DNA of 10,224 nucleotides, taken from an uncultured Acidimicrobium sp. (GTDB lineage Bacteria > Actinomycetota > Acidimicrobiia > Acidimicrobiales > Ilumatobacteraceae). How positions within the stretch are numbered: the stretch's first letter is position 1; the number at the start of each line of letters is the position of its first letter. The notes under the pieces are model-generated. The model saw only the letters and a program-made list of their open reading frames with translations. It did no database searches and was not told the origin of the DNA. The DNA is taken from positions 1-10,224 of the forward strand of contig CAITUB010000171.1 in assembly GCA_903895515.1 (NCBI GenBank), in the 5' to 3' direction. The position numbers and the translations under genes were made by a program. This document shows, piece by piece, positions 1 through 6,450 of the stretch.

Positions 1-393
1 CATTGGCGCTTTCATTGGCACAGTAACCGGGTTCTCTGCAGTACCAGAAACAAAAACTTTGGTATCGGCAAATGACGGAATGAACTTGCTGACTGCATCA
101 GTGAGTTGCAATTTTCCATCTTCAATCAACATCATGATCGCGACGGATGTGATCGGCTTTGTCATTGAGAAAATGCGATAGATCGTGTCTTGCTCAATTG
201 GTGATTTTGCTTCGGCGTCTCGCATGCCGTACGTGCTGTTGTACACAATTTGCCCGTAACGAGCAACCGCAACGTGATAGCCAGACAAACGACCGTCATT
301 TACATAATCCTTGAAGTACGAATCGATAAGCGCAAGTCGCTCAGCGCTCATGCCTACTTCTTGTGGATCAATCGTTACTTTAAGTTCGCTCAT
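1..393 (-). CDS. Serine hydrolase, beta-lactamase/class C PBP family (N-terminal part, cut by window edge)
   Basis: The 131 visible residues are the N-terminal part of a penicillin-binding-protein-like serine hydrolase (Beta-lactamase family, PF00144; relatives include class C beta-lactamases, esterases and D-amino acid peptidases). The key sign is the S-x-x-K tetrad SMTK at residues 76-79, in the context YRIFSMTKPITS, where Ser76 would be the acylated nucleophile and Lys79 its base. The preceding stretch (GYHVAVARYGQIVYNSTYG, about 39-57) fits the first beta strands of this fold. I see no signal peptide, so a cytoplasmic esterase or peptidase is likelier than an exported beta-lactamase; this is inference. 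The ATG at 393 overlaps the galU stop as ATGA, so the gene is probably translated by coupling to galU. The Tyr-x-Asn motif and C-terminal part lie outside the window, so the substrate cannot be judged. Confidence 0.85.
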   Translation of the reverse strand, partial: MSELKVTIDPQEVGMSAERLALIDSYFKDYVNDGRLSGYHVAVARYGQIVYNSTYGMRDAEAKSPIEQDTIYRIFSMTKPITSVAIMMLIEDGKLQLTDAVSKFIPSFADTKVFVSGTAENPVTVPMKAPM

Positions 394-1256
394 GACACTA
401 TGCCCTTCAACCAGTTGCGTAATTCAGTTCCTACATCCGAGCGCTTCAGCGTCAGCTCAACAACAGTCTGCAACCAACCCATCGGCGTTCCCGTGTCGTG
501 CCGCTCAATATCGCTTACTACCCCATCAACAGTTCGCGCATGTGCGCCAATCAACAGCGCATCGGTTAACTGAATCTCTCCGCCAGGTGCTGGTGCAAGC
601 GTTTCCAGAATGTCAAACATGTCAGGTGCAAGTACATAGCGACCAATGATGATGATGTCGCTTGGCGCGTCTTCCACTTTTGGTTTCTCGACAACACCAG
701 TAATGGTGACTTCGCCATGTGCACCTGTCGTTCCCGTAGTGGTAATCACGCCATACGCACTGACTTCATCTTTTGGCACGCGCTTCAATCCAACAACGGT
801 CTTACCGGTTGCGTTGTGCATCTGCGCCATCTGCAACAGCAATGATGAGTCGCCCATAATTTCGTCTGGCAGCAACAATGCAAACGCTTCATCTCCAACT
901 GCTTTGCGCGCACACGACACCGCATGACCAAGGCCGCGAGGTTTGTCTTGGTAGGCAATGCTTACGCGAACATCAGATCCGATGCGAGCCAATCTGTCTG
1001 CCAACTCGGTGCGTCCACTTTTGCGAACTCGTTCAACCGTGTCGGGCGAAGGCTTCAGATACTCCTCGATGCCCGGCTTGGCCACATTCGACACCACCAC
1101 AATGTGTTCAACGCCTGCGCTAATTGCCTCGTCCATCACCAGTTGCAAAGCCGGCGTGTCAAAAATGGGCATGAGCTCCTTGGGCACCGCTTTGGTGGCT
1201 GGAAGGAATCTGGTGCCTAGTCCAGCGGCGGGAATCACAGCGGTGCGCATAGCCAT
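390..1256 (-). CDS. galU: UTP--glucose-1-phosphate uridylyltransferase
   Basis: Makes UDP-glucose from UTP and glucose 1-phosphate in the cytoplasm, supplying glucosyl units for glycolipids, polysaccharides and osmolytes. The 288 residues match bacterial GalU in length. Visible motifs: the nucleotide-binding loop GLGTRFLPATKAVPKE at 12-27, QDKPRGLGHAV at 103-113, the metal-site region LLPDE at 128-132 (many relatives have DD here), VEKP at 189-192, GEIQLTDAL at 226-234 and DTGTPMGWL at 254-262. The first ATG (1256) is chosen because a TAnnnT hexamer ends six bases before it; an ATG two codons later is possible. There is no good Shine-Dalgarno sequence, so the mRNA is probably leaderless. Divergent from the fmdB-like gene (26 bp apart) and overlapping the downstream serine hydrolase by four bases. 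Confidence 0.95.
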   Translation of the reverse strand: MAMRTAVIPAAGLGTRFLPATKAVPKELMPIFDTPALQLVMDEAISAGVEHIVVVSNVAKPGIEEYLKPSPDTVERVRKSGRTELADRLARIGSDVRVSIAYQDKPRGLGHAVSCARKAVGDEAFALLLPDEIMGDSSLLLQMAQMHNATGKTVVGLKRVPKDEVSAYGVITTTGTTGAHGEVTITGVVEKPKVEDAPSDIIIIGRYVLAPDMFDILETLAPAPGGEIQLTDALLIGAHARTVDGVVSDIERHDTGTPMGWLQTVVELTLKRSDVGTELRNWLKGIVS

Positions 1257-1262
1257 ACCTGC

Positions 1263-1268
1263 ATCCTA
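1263..1268 (-). promoter_or_regulatory. Putative -10 box of galU (leaderless)
   Basis: On the minus strand the hexamer TAGGAT fits the actinobacterial -10 pattern TAnnnT and is followed by exactly six bases (GCAGGT) and the galU ATG, placing the predicted transcription start on the A of the start codon. A TTGGCA resembling a -35 element lies at 1284-1289 on the same strand, but the 15-base spacer is short. It shares its TA (1267-1268) with the plus-strand box of the divergent gene. Confidence 0.45.
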
Positions 1269-1272
1269 GAAT
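1267..1272 (+). promoter_or_regulatory. Putative -10 box of the fmdB-like gene
   Basis: TAGAAT matches TAnnnT and ends ten bases before the ATG at 1283, predicting a transcription start around 1279 and a leader of only a few bases. No Shine-Dalgarno sequence exists between galU and this gene. The box overlaps head-to-head with the minus-strand galU box. Confidence 0.4.
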
Positions 1273-1282
1273 TACTGGTCTT

Positions 1283-1564
1283 ATGCCAACGTATGTCTAC
1301 AAATTCATTGACTCTGGCGAGACCATTGAAGTGCAGCAGGCATTCTCGGATGACCCACTCACCGAAATCGCCCACCCAACTGATGGCGTGGTTAAACCAG
1401 TGAAAAAGGTGTTTACGCCTGTTGGTGTGTCGTTCAAGGGTGGTGGCTTCTACAAGACCGACTCCGGATCTTCATCGAAGTCGTCCAGCAGTTCTGCAAC
1501 TCCAAGTACAACGCCTGCTGCCCCTGCAGCACCGGCTGCTCCTTCAACACCTTCAGCCGACTAA
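1283..1564 (+). CDS. FmdB-like small regulatory-family protein lacking the zinc-binding cysteines
   Basis: A 93-residue protein whose first 60 residues follow the FmdB/Zn-ribbon family pattern: MPTYVYKF at the start, a FSDDPLTE segment at 21-28, and the signature VGVSFKGGGFYKTDSG at 47-62. The family usually carries two CxxC pairs that hold a zinc ion. Here the protein has no cysteine at all: the first pair aligns with Phe8 and Ser11, and the second roughly with Ile29 and Pro32. The C-terminal third (about 62-93) is low-complexity Ser followed by Pro-Ala repeats and looks unstructured. The ATG is fixed by the conserved MPTY start. The family's role is poorly defined (named after a putative formamidase-gene regulator), so no function is assigned. 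It is followed 37 bases later by the SAF gene, likely in one transcript. Confidence 0.85.
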   Translation: MPTYVYKFIDSGETIEVQQAFSDDPLTEIAHPTDGVVKPVKKVFTPVGVSFKGGGFYKTDSGSSSKSSSSSATPSTTPAAPAAPAAPSTPSAD

Positions 1565-1573
1565 GGCTTCCCG

Positions 1574-1589
1574 TCGCCGCAATCGGCGA
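1574..1589 (+). other. Short GC-rich hairpin between the fmdB-like and SAF genes
   Basis: TCGCCG, a CAAT loop and CGGCGA form a perfect 6-bp stem with a four-base loop in the 37-base gap between the two genes. No T-run follows, so it is not a standard intrinsic terminator. It could modulate readthrough or mRNA stability between the two genes, or be chance. Confidence 0.3.
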
Positions 1590-1601
1590 ACACATCGGTG
1601 C

Positions 1602-2222
1602 ATGAAAGATCTTCTGAATCGATTGCAACCAATTCTCCGTTTCGCTGAACGTGTTCATCGAGAGTTATGCCGCAATCGCCAAAGACAAATTGCAGTGATT
1701 TCTGGGCTGGCAGTAATCGCAGCGCTCGTGTATGCGCTGTCGGTTTCTCAACTGCATCAGCAGCGAGATGCATTCGGTAATTACGTACTGGTGCACATTG
1801 CATCCACAAACATTTCGGCTGGTCAAACAGTCACGCAGCAGAACACTGAAACGTTCACCATGCCCACACAGTTTGTTCTTCCATCAACTCGCACTTCCCT
1901 TCCACTATCGCTCACAGCAACAAGCGACATCGGCAAAGGCGACATCATCAGTTTGCAAAACACTGCTGCAGCTGGCGAAGGCGCTTCAGTTCCTTCCGGC
2001 ATGCGAGCGGTCTCCATAGTGCCTCGCGTTGCTATGCCCGCACTTGCGCCAGGCACGTTTGTTGACATCATCGCGAATGGGCAAATTATTGCAGCGCACG
2101 GAATTGTGTTGTCATCGCTAAACGACAATGTTGGCGTAGTTGTTGCGGTATCCGAATTGTCGGCACCAGCAGTTGCTAGCGCGGCGGCTATTGGAGAAGC
2201 CGCACTAGTGATTTCTAATTAG
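1602..2222 (+). CDS. Membrane-anchored SAF-domain protein (CpaB/RcpC-like)
   Basis: A 206-residue protein with a basic N-terminal cytoplasmic stretch (about 1-28, rich in Arg), one transmembrane helix at about 29-49 (QIAVISGLAVIAALVYALSV), then an extracytoplasmic SAF-like domain at about 61-122 (VLVHIASTNISAGQTVTQQN and DIGKGDIISLQNT). The rest (about 134-206) resembles the RcpC-type domain of CpaB proteins, including the APGTFVDII stretch. CpaB/RcpC proteins act in Flp/Tad pilus assembly and may bind the cell wall, but no pilus gene is visible here and this version is at the short end for CpaB. From memory, SAF proteins paired with FmdB-like genes recur near galU in Actinobacteria; this was not checked. 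The ATG at 1602 is chosen because earlier in-frame starts would run deep into the fmdB-like gene. No clear ribosome-binding site. Its stop overlaps the uppP stop. Confidence 0.72.
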   Translation: MKDLLNRLQPILRFAERVHRELCRNRQRQIAVISGLAVIAALVYALSVSQLHQQRDAFGNYVLVHIASTNISAGQTVTQQNTETFTMPTQFVLPSTRTSLPLSLTATSDIGKGDIISLQNTAAAGEGASVPSGMRAVSIVPRVAMPALAPGTFVDIIANGQIIAAHGIVLSSLNDNVGVVVAVSELSAPAVASAAAIGEAALVISN

Positions 2223-3049
2223 CGAAACGACGTTGCCAGCAACGCAAGCACACTGAACCCAGCAACGAAGCGATACATCACGAATGGCGTGAAACTTCGC
2301 GAACGAAGCAAGCGAATCATTCCCCACATCGCTATCCAGCCAGAAATTCCTGCGGCAATAATTCCGACGATCATTGGGGTGAGCAACCCATCTGGAATTC
2401 CGTCTTTGGCCAGCTTTGCCAGTTTGAGCAATACTGCGCCGCCAATAACCGGCACACTCATCAAGAAACTCACGCGCGCTGCAGCATCACGCGAAAAACC
2501 AAACTTGCGTGCAGCGGTAATGGTGATTCCCGATCGAGAGGTTCCAGGGTTCAGCGCAATTACTTGTGCAGCACCTATAAGCAGCGCATCTCGAGTAGAA
2601 AAAGTGTCCACATCGCGTGTTCCTACTTGCCTATCGGCCCAAATCAATATGGCGCCAAATACCATCAGCGAAATAGCAACCATTGCTGGAGTACCGAGTT
2701 TTTCGGTAATCCATTCCTCGGCGATTGCGCCTGCAATTCCAGCCGGAACAGCAGACAACACAAACATCCACGCGCGACGACCAACTGTTTTGTTTGCCTT
2801 TTTAGGCGTAACGACAACCTTTATCCCTTCACGCACATACGGAACCAAATCTGCTCGCAGGTAAAACAGCACTGCAATCAATGTTCCTAAGTGGAGCGAC
2901 GTATCAAATGCTTTTTGAATTGCAATGTCGTTGAAGTCGTTCCATCCAAATAGCCACGGAGCAAGAATGAGGTGCCCGCTCGAGGAAATTGGTAAGAACT
3001 CGGTGAGCCCCTGAACAAGTCCAAGCACGATTGCATGAAATATTGACAT
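2219..3049 (-). CDS. uppP: Undecaprenyl-diphosphatase (UppP/BacA)
   Basis: An integral membrane enzyme that removes one phosphate from undecaprenyl diphosphate, regenerating the C55 lipid carrier for peptidoglycan and other wall polymers; family members give bacitracin resistance when overproduced. The 276 residues match the usual length. The two catalytic motifs are present: QGLTEFLPISSSGH at 13-26 (Gln13/Glu17 and His26) and NPGTSRSG at 167-174 (Arg172). Several hydrophobic helices follow, for example at about 51-65, 94-110, 121-138, 195-211, 225-246 and 260-274. The start is the ATG giving the conserved short N-terminus. Only AGG immediately before the ATG and an imperfect -10-like TAAGCA (minus strand, 3061-3056) lie upstream. 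Convergent with the SAF gene with a four-base overlap; divergent from the 82-residue gene. Confidence 0.95.
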   Translation of the reverse strand: MSIFHAIVLGLVQGLTEFLPISSSGHLILAPWLFGWNDFNDIAIQKAFDTSLHLGTLIAVLFYLRADLVPYVREGIKVVVTPKKANKTVGRRAWMFVLSAVPAGIAGAIAEEWITEKLGTPAMVAISLMVFGAILIWADRQVGTRDVDTFSTRDALLIGAAQVIALNPGTSRSGITITAARKFGFSRDAAARVSFLMSVPVIGGAVLLKLAKLAKDGIPDGLLTPMIVGIIAAGISGWIAMWGMIRLLRSRSFTPFVMYRFVAGFSVLALLATSFR

Positions 3050-3058
3050 GCCTCATGC

Positions 3059-3086
3059 TTACACCAGATTTATGGGTGCTTAGGGT
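3059..3086 (+). promoter_or_regulatory. Possible promoter of the 82-residue gene
   Basis: TTACAC (3059-3064) and TAGGGT (3081-3086) sit 16 bases apart in the 72-base gap between divergent uppP and the small gene. The second fits TAnnnT. The predicted start is near 3093, leaving a leader that contains the Shine-Dalgarno sequence at 3107-3112. A small inverted repeat, GTTGC at 3091-3095 and GCAAC at 3102-3106, lies directly before that site. Confidence 0.3.
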
Positions 3087-3106
3087 TATCGTTGCATATC
3101 CGCAAC

Positions 3107-3112
3107 AAGGAG
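3107..3112 (+). promoter_or_regulatory. Strong Shine-Dalgarno sequence of the 82-residue gene
   Basis: AAGGAG lies nine bases before the ATG at 3122. It is the clearest ribosome-binding site in the window, and it decides the start against the in-frame TTG at 3092. It also shows that the organism uses Shine-Dalgarno initiation alongside the apparently leaderless starts. Confidence 0.65.
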
Positions 3113-3121
3113 CCACTCGCC

Positions 3122-3370
3122 ATGGAACTCGAAATTGAACTTACCGAGAACCTCATTGCTCCAAGCCTTACTACCCAGCCAAATGGCCTCCTTCGGCTCA
3201 GTTTCCACTGGCACGACAAAATTGAGCAGGTATTGGAGGCTGTCAGCCACCCATTACGCGAGGCTGCTCATGACGGATTCCTTGAACTGTGGTCATGCGA
3301 CGAATCATCTCGCAGTTTCGAACAAGTAAACGAAATGACCGTACTCATTCGCTCTAAGCAGCGCGATTAG
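3122..3370 (+). CDS. Hypothetical protein, 82 residues
   Basis: I do not recognise this protein. It is small and acidic at the N-terminus (MELEIELTEN). A central segment with NGLLRLSFHWHDKIEQVLEA (about 21-40) could be a strand followed by an amphipathic helix, and the C-terminus is basic (IRSKQRD). There is no signal peptide or transmembrane segment, and the single Cys (residue 59) rules out a zinc ribbon. The real-gene case rests on a good AAGGAG site at proper spacing, a plausible upstream promoter, and a neat fit between uppP and the HTH gene. Its last four bases overlap the end of the convergent HTH gene. It is likely a soluble cytoplasmic protein; no function is proposed. Confidence 0.7.
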   Translation: MELEIELTENLIAPSLTTQPNGLLRLSFHWHDKIEQVLEAVSHPLREAAHDGFLELWSCDESSRSFEQVNEMTVLIRSKQRD

Positions 3371-3600
3371 TCAAACTGAATGCCGAGTGCGGTGAGCACT
3401 TCTAACGGCGAAGCATGCAGGCCAGTGCACAACTTGGGAAGCAAATCGATTGATGGACGTGTTTCGAATGCGAAATAGCGATACAGATTTCCACGATTTA
3501 GATCGCATGCTTCGGCAACAGCCTGAAGACTAGAAAATTCGAGTTCATCCATTTTTTTGTACAGCCAGTCAAGACCGACAACTTTGGTACTTTTTGGCAT
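3367..3600 (-). CDS. Small Cro/C1-type helix-turn-helix protein
   Basis: A 77-residue protein that is almost entirely one XRE-family (Cro/C1) DNA-binding domain. It has helix 1 at about 10-20 (LDWLYKKMDEL), the HTH pair at about 24-43 (SLQAVAEACD, then LNRGNLYRYF as recognition helix), then RPSIDLLPKLCTGL (48-61) and SPLEVLTALGI (64-74). The family pattern of conserved Leu/Ala, the R-x-S/T-I/L segment after the recognition helix and the spaced Leu residues all fit. There is no effector or dimerisation extension. It may regulate transcription; the target is unknown. The ATG at 3600 is supported by TATTTT ending six bases upstream; no Shine-Dalgarno sequence is present. It lies 30 bases downstream of tldE on the same strand and overlaps convergently with the 82-residue gene. 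The pairing does not look like a toxin-antitoxin pair, because those genes are normally co-directional. Confidence 0.8.
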   Translation of the reverse strand: MPKSTKVVGLDWLYKKMDELEFSSLQAVAEACDLNRGNLYRYFAFETRPSIDLLPKLCTGLHASPLEVLTALGIQFD

Positions 3601-3606
3601 TTCACT

Positions 3607-3612
3607 AAAATA
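3607..3612 (-). promoter_or_regulatory. Putative -10 box of the HTH gene (leaderless)
   Basis: TATTTT on the minus strand fits TAnnnT and is followed by six bases (AGTGAA) and the ATG at 3600. This predicts transcription from the A of the start codon. It lies in the 30-base gap after tldE, so the HTH gene may be transcribed separately from tldDE. No convincing -35 element is seen. Confidence 0.45.
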
Positions 3613-3630
3613 GCAAATCGGTGAGCGGGG

Positions 3631-4983
3631 TTATGTACCACTCATAGTCACGTCCCGAATTACCAGCGACATGCCGTGTGCTCGGGATGGCAGCCAGTCG
3701 ACGTCTCCGCCAATAGCCACAATGTCAAGCAGCATGCGTTGCAATGTGCTGGCAATGGTGAATTCGCGTACTGGTGCACCAATGGTTCCATTGCTAATCA
3801 GCATTCCGGAAGCACCTGTTGAAAAGTCTCCAGAAACAGGGTTAACCCCGCTGTGCAGACCCGACACCATCTGAATGAGCACACCGTCATCAACGCTGGC
3901 AATCAGCTCTTCTTGAGTGTGAGTTCCTGGCACTAATTGCATAGCCAGGCAACCAACTCCGGGTGAACCAGCAAACCCGCCACGCGTGGCATTGCCCGTG
4001 CTGACGGTATTCATGCGTCGAGCGCTGTACGAAGAATGCACGAACTTTTTCAGCACACCGTTTTCAATTAACACATTGCGACGTGCAGCAAGACCTTCGC
4101 CATCAATGTCGGTTGCGGTGTAAGCCAGCGGGTTTGTCGGGTCGTCCACCAACGTGAAACGTGGGTCTGCAACCTGGTCGCCCATTCGCTCAGCAAAAAA
4201 GCTTCTGCCCTTCGCGACGTTTTCGCCATTCAATGTGCTGGACAAAATACTGATGAATTGCGAAGTGACATACGGGTCAAGAATCACCGTGGTGCGTTTG
4301 CTTGGAGGCTTGATCGCACCGAGCAAACGTGTTGCGCGCTCTGCCGCTTCACGCGCCGCCTTTTGCAAATTGAATTCTTTTGGCGAGTCTCCAACCGAAA
4401 ATCCGAAACCCGTTTGTGTTTCTTCCTCGTCATCGGCAAGCGTGCTCACCGATACGTAGCACGAGTTACCCCGACCGCTTTCACGAATGCCTGTGGTGGT
4501 TGCAACAGCAACTTCGCCCCACCCATCGTCGTAGTTGGCTTCGTCTACACGTACTCGCTCGTCCATACCGAGCGTGAGTTTTTCAAGCTCTTTGGTGAGT
4601 GCAATTTTCTGGTCGGTTGGGTAACCGGCAAGTTCTTCGTCCCAAAACTTTTGAGGAATTTGTGCAACACCGTCGGGAATGGCAAGGCCTGCAAATTCAT
4701 CTGGGGTTCCAAAACTGACGTTGTCACGAGCATCGGCAAGTACCTCGGCGATAGCCGCTGGGTCCAGTGTTCCCGCGTAAGCAAAACCAGTTCGGCCATC
4801 CTTGATTACGCGAATGCCAACACCTTCACTTTGCGCAGATGCGAAGTGTTCAAGTTCGCCTTCATAGATTCGAATGGCAGTCTCGCCACCGCGGCTGACA
4901 TAGGCCTCAATTTGTTCGCCTGTTCCGGCTTGTGCAACGACGCGATCTGCAATTGCTTGCAGATCATCAACTGTTGTGCTCAT
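3631..4983 (-). CDS. tldE: TldE/PmbA family subunit of the TldD/TldE peptidase
   Basis: The non-metal subunit of the heterodimeric TldD/TldE protease. In E. coli the complex degrades unfolded or modified peptides, matures microcin B17 and is involved in degrading the CcdA antitoxin. The protein is 450 residues, as in E. coli PmbA. Diagnostic is GLHSGVNPVSGDFSTGASG at 375-393, plus the FSVGDSPKEFN region near 195-205 and the C-terminal LQRMLLDIVAIGGDVDWL. As expected for TldE, the HExxxH metal motif of TldD is absent. The ATG at 4983 is chosen because it overlaps the tldD stop as ATGA, implying coupled translation. An in-frame ATG at 5031 would add 16 residues lying within tldD and is rejected. 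Confidence 0.95.
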   Translation of the reverse strand: MSTTVDDLQAIADRVVAQAGTGEQIEAYVSRGGETAIRIYEGELEHFASAQSEGVGIRVIKDGRTGFAYAGTLDPAAIAEVLADARDNVSFGTPDEFAGLAIPDGVAQIPQKFWDEELAGYPTDQKIALTKELEKLTLGMDERVRVDEANYDDGWGEVAVATTTGIRESGRGNSCYVSVSTLADDEEETQTGFGFSVGDSPKEFNLQKAAREAAERATRLLGAIKPPSKRTTVILDPYVTSQFISILSSTLNGENVAKGRSFFAERMGDQVADPRFTLVDDPTNPLAYTATDIDGEGLAARRNVLIENGVLKKFVHSSYSARRMNTVSTGNATRGGFAGSPGVGCLAMQLVPGTHTQEELIASVDDGVLIQMVSGLHSGVNPVSGDFSTGASGMLISNGTIGAPVREFTIASTLQRMLLDIVAIGGDVDWLPSRAHGMSLVIRDVTMSGT

Positions 4984-6395
4984 GCTGCGGTTCCACCAAT
5001 GGTCATGGACTTCACACGAAGTGTTGGGCAACCATCACCAACTGGCACGCCTTGACCGTCTTTGCCACACGTTCCTGGGCCACCCATTGCAAAGTCGTTG
5101 CCCATGAGGTCAATGTCTTTCAACACTTGCGGGCCGTTGCCAATGAGGTTTCCTTCTCGCAATGGCTCTGTGATCTCACCATTTTCGATGAGGTACGCCT
5201 CAACCATGCCGAAGACGAAGTCTCCGCTTGCGGTGTCTACTTGACCACCACCGAGTTTCGCAATGTACACACCATGGTCGGTTGCACGAATGATGTCGTC
5301 TGGATTTTCCGAACCGTTCGTTACAAACGTGTTGGTCATGCGCACCATTGGCAAGTCGGCATAACTCTGACGACGACCATTGCCGCTTTGCTTGCGACCT
5401 TCTTTGCGTGCGCGAATGTAGTCCCACATGTAGTCGGTCAATACTCCGTTTTCAATGAGCGTGTTCTTTTGCGAAGCGTGACCTTCATCGTCAACGCCAA
5501 TTGCGCCCCACTCGCCCGCCATCGTTCCATCGTCAATCACGGTGACAAGCGGCGAGGCAACAAGTTCGCCCATCTTTCCGCGATACACACTTGATCCCTT
5601 ACCAACAAGGTCGGCTTCAAGTCCATGTCCGCACGCTTCGTGGAATAACACTCCGCCTGAACCCTGTTTGATCACCACTTGCATTGCACCCGATGGTGCT
5701 GGACGCGCTTGCAACTTGGTGATGGCTTGTTGCGCCGCGCGAATTGCAAGTTCTTCCACATCGTTTTCGTCGAAGATTTCAAAACCAATGGTGTGACCAA
5801 GCGAGTTGTAACCCGTTTGCATTCCTGCGTCACCATTTGCAATCACGCTCACACGCATCAGCGTGCGCACCTGCTCGTCTGCACTAAAAATTCCGTCAGA
5901 GTTTGCAATGAGAATTTGCTTGATCGAGTCGCCGTAACCGGCAGAGACTTGAACAATTGCGCCATGCACTCCTCGCGCAGCAATATCGGCGCGTTGCAAC
6001 AGTTCTACTTTGCGAGCCTTTGCCACGGTGTCGGGAAACTGCACAATGGTGTTCACCGGATGACGAAATACCGGTTGCAATGCAATGGTGTGCACGCCGC
6101 CATCGCCTTGCTTGGCTGCAGCTGCTGCTGCCTCGGCCGCTGCTAACAAACCGCGCTCCGAAAGATCTGAAGTGTGGGCAAAACCGGTGGTGTCGCCGGC
6201 GATGACACGGATGCCCGCCCCACGATCTCGACCACTCGTTACCTGCTCTACTTTTCCATCATCCAAGCCCGCCGAAGTTGACCGCTTGTCCTCTACGTAG
6301 ATTTCAGAAAATTCGGCGCCAGTACTTCTGCCTTTGGCGAGAACCCGGGCAATGACATCTGGCTCAATAAGTGGCGAATCGGTACGTGGCGACAT
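4980..6395 (-). CDS. tldD: TldD metallopeptidase subunit
   Basis: The catalytic, metal-binding half of the TldD/TldE peptidase, which in characterised systems cleaves unstructured peptides that enter a narrow chamber. The 471 residues are close to the usual length. The metal motif HExxxH is present as HEACGH at 252-257 within FHEACGHGLEADLV. The C-terminal segment GTCGKDGQGVPVG (441-453) carries Cys443, the likely third metal ligand. The GMVEAYLIENGEITEP segment at about 396-411 is also typical. An alanine run at 85-94 is the only low-complexity part. The ATG at 6395 is supported by a TAGGAT box ending exactly six bases upstream, suggesting a leaderless mRNA. It is first of a two-gene unit with tldE and divergent from the PAP2 gene. 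No modified-peptide precursor gene is visible here, so the natural substrate is unknown. Confidence 0.96.
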   Translation of the reverse strand: MSPRTDSPLIEPDVIARVLAKGRSTGAEFSEIYVEDKRSTSAGLDDGKVEQVTSGRDRGAGIRVIAGDTTGFAHTSDLSERGLLAAAEAAAAAAKQGDGGVHTIALQPVFRHPVNTIVQFPDTVAKARKVELLQRADIAARGVHGAIVQVSAGYGDSIKQILIANSDGIFSADEQVRTLMRVSVIANGDAGMQTGYNSLGHTIGFEIFDENDVEELAIRAAQQAITKLQARPAPSGAMQVVIKQGSGGVLFHEACGHGLEADLVGKGSSVYRGKMGELVASPLVTVIDDGTMAGEWGAIGVDDEGHASQKNTLIENGVLTDYMWDYIRARKEGRKQSGNGRRQSYADLPMVRMTNTFVTNGSENPDDIIRATDHGVYIAKLGGGQVDTASGDFVFGMVEAYLIENGEITEPLREGNLIGNGPQVLKDIDLMGNDFAMGGPGTCGKDGQGVPVGDGCPTLRVKSMTIGGTAA

Positions 6396-6401
6396 GTGGC
6401 A

Positions 6402-6407
6402 ATCCTA
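6402..6407 (-). promoter_or_regulatory. Putative -10 box of tldD (leaderless)
   Basis: TAGGAT on the minus strand, the same hexamer as the galU box, is followed by six bases (TGCCAC) and the tldD ATG at 6395. The predicted transcription start is the A of the start codon. No clear -35 element is recognised. Confidence 0.5.
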
Positions 6408-6450
6408 CCGAAGGCAGTCACGTGAAGGCTTGGCGTGCTGATACAAGGCG

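Noticed and set aside
1466..1560. Ser and Pro-Ala codon repeats in the fmdB-like gene as a DNA repeat element
   Set aside because: They are in-frame low-complexity protein coding, not a separate repeat; the same holds for the Ala-codon run in tldD near 6112-6145.
1574..1589. Hairpin as an intrinsic terminator of the fmdB-like gene
   Set aside because: The stem is only 6 bp and no T-run follows, so it is listed only as a hairpin of unknown role.
1422..1601. N-terminal extension of the SAF protein from an upstream TTG
   Set aside because: It would overlap half of the fmdB-like gene and adds a low-complexity Arg/Gln/Leu stretch. The ATG at 1602 gives a normal membrane-anchored N-terminus.
2289..2864. 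Plus-strand open frame of 191 codons opposite uppP
   Set aside because: It mirrors uppP codons; uppP carries both catalytic motifs, and the antisense product has no domain.
3367..3370. The 82-residue gene and HTH gene as a toxin-antitoxin pair
   Set aside because: The genes are convergent rather than co-directional, neither resembles a toxin, and they appear to have separate promoters.
4258..5055. Long plus-strand open frame of 265 codons opposite tldE and the end of tldD
   Set aside because: It lies opposite well-supported tldE/tldD codons, its translation is rich in Cys and Arg with no recognisable domain, and it has no start signal. It is a shadow frame.
4932..5594. Plus-strand open frame of 220 codons opposite tldD
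   Set aside because: Antisense to conserved tldD sequence, with no family resemblance and atypical composition.
5679..6146. Plus-strand open frame of 155 codons opposite tldD
   Set aside because: Antisense to the conserved metal-motif-side sequence of tldD, with Cys/His/Arg-rich translation and no coding signals.
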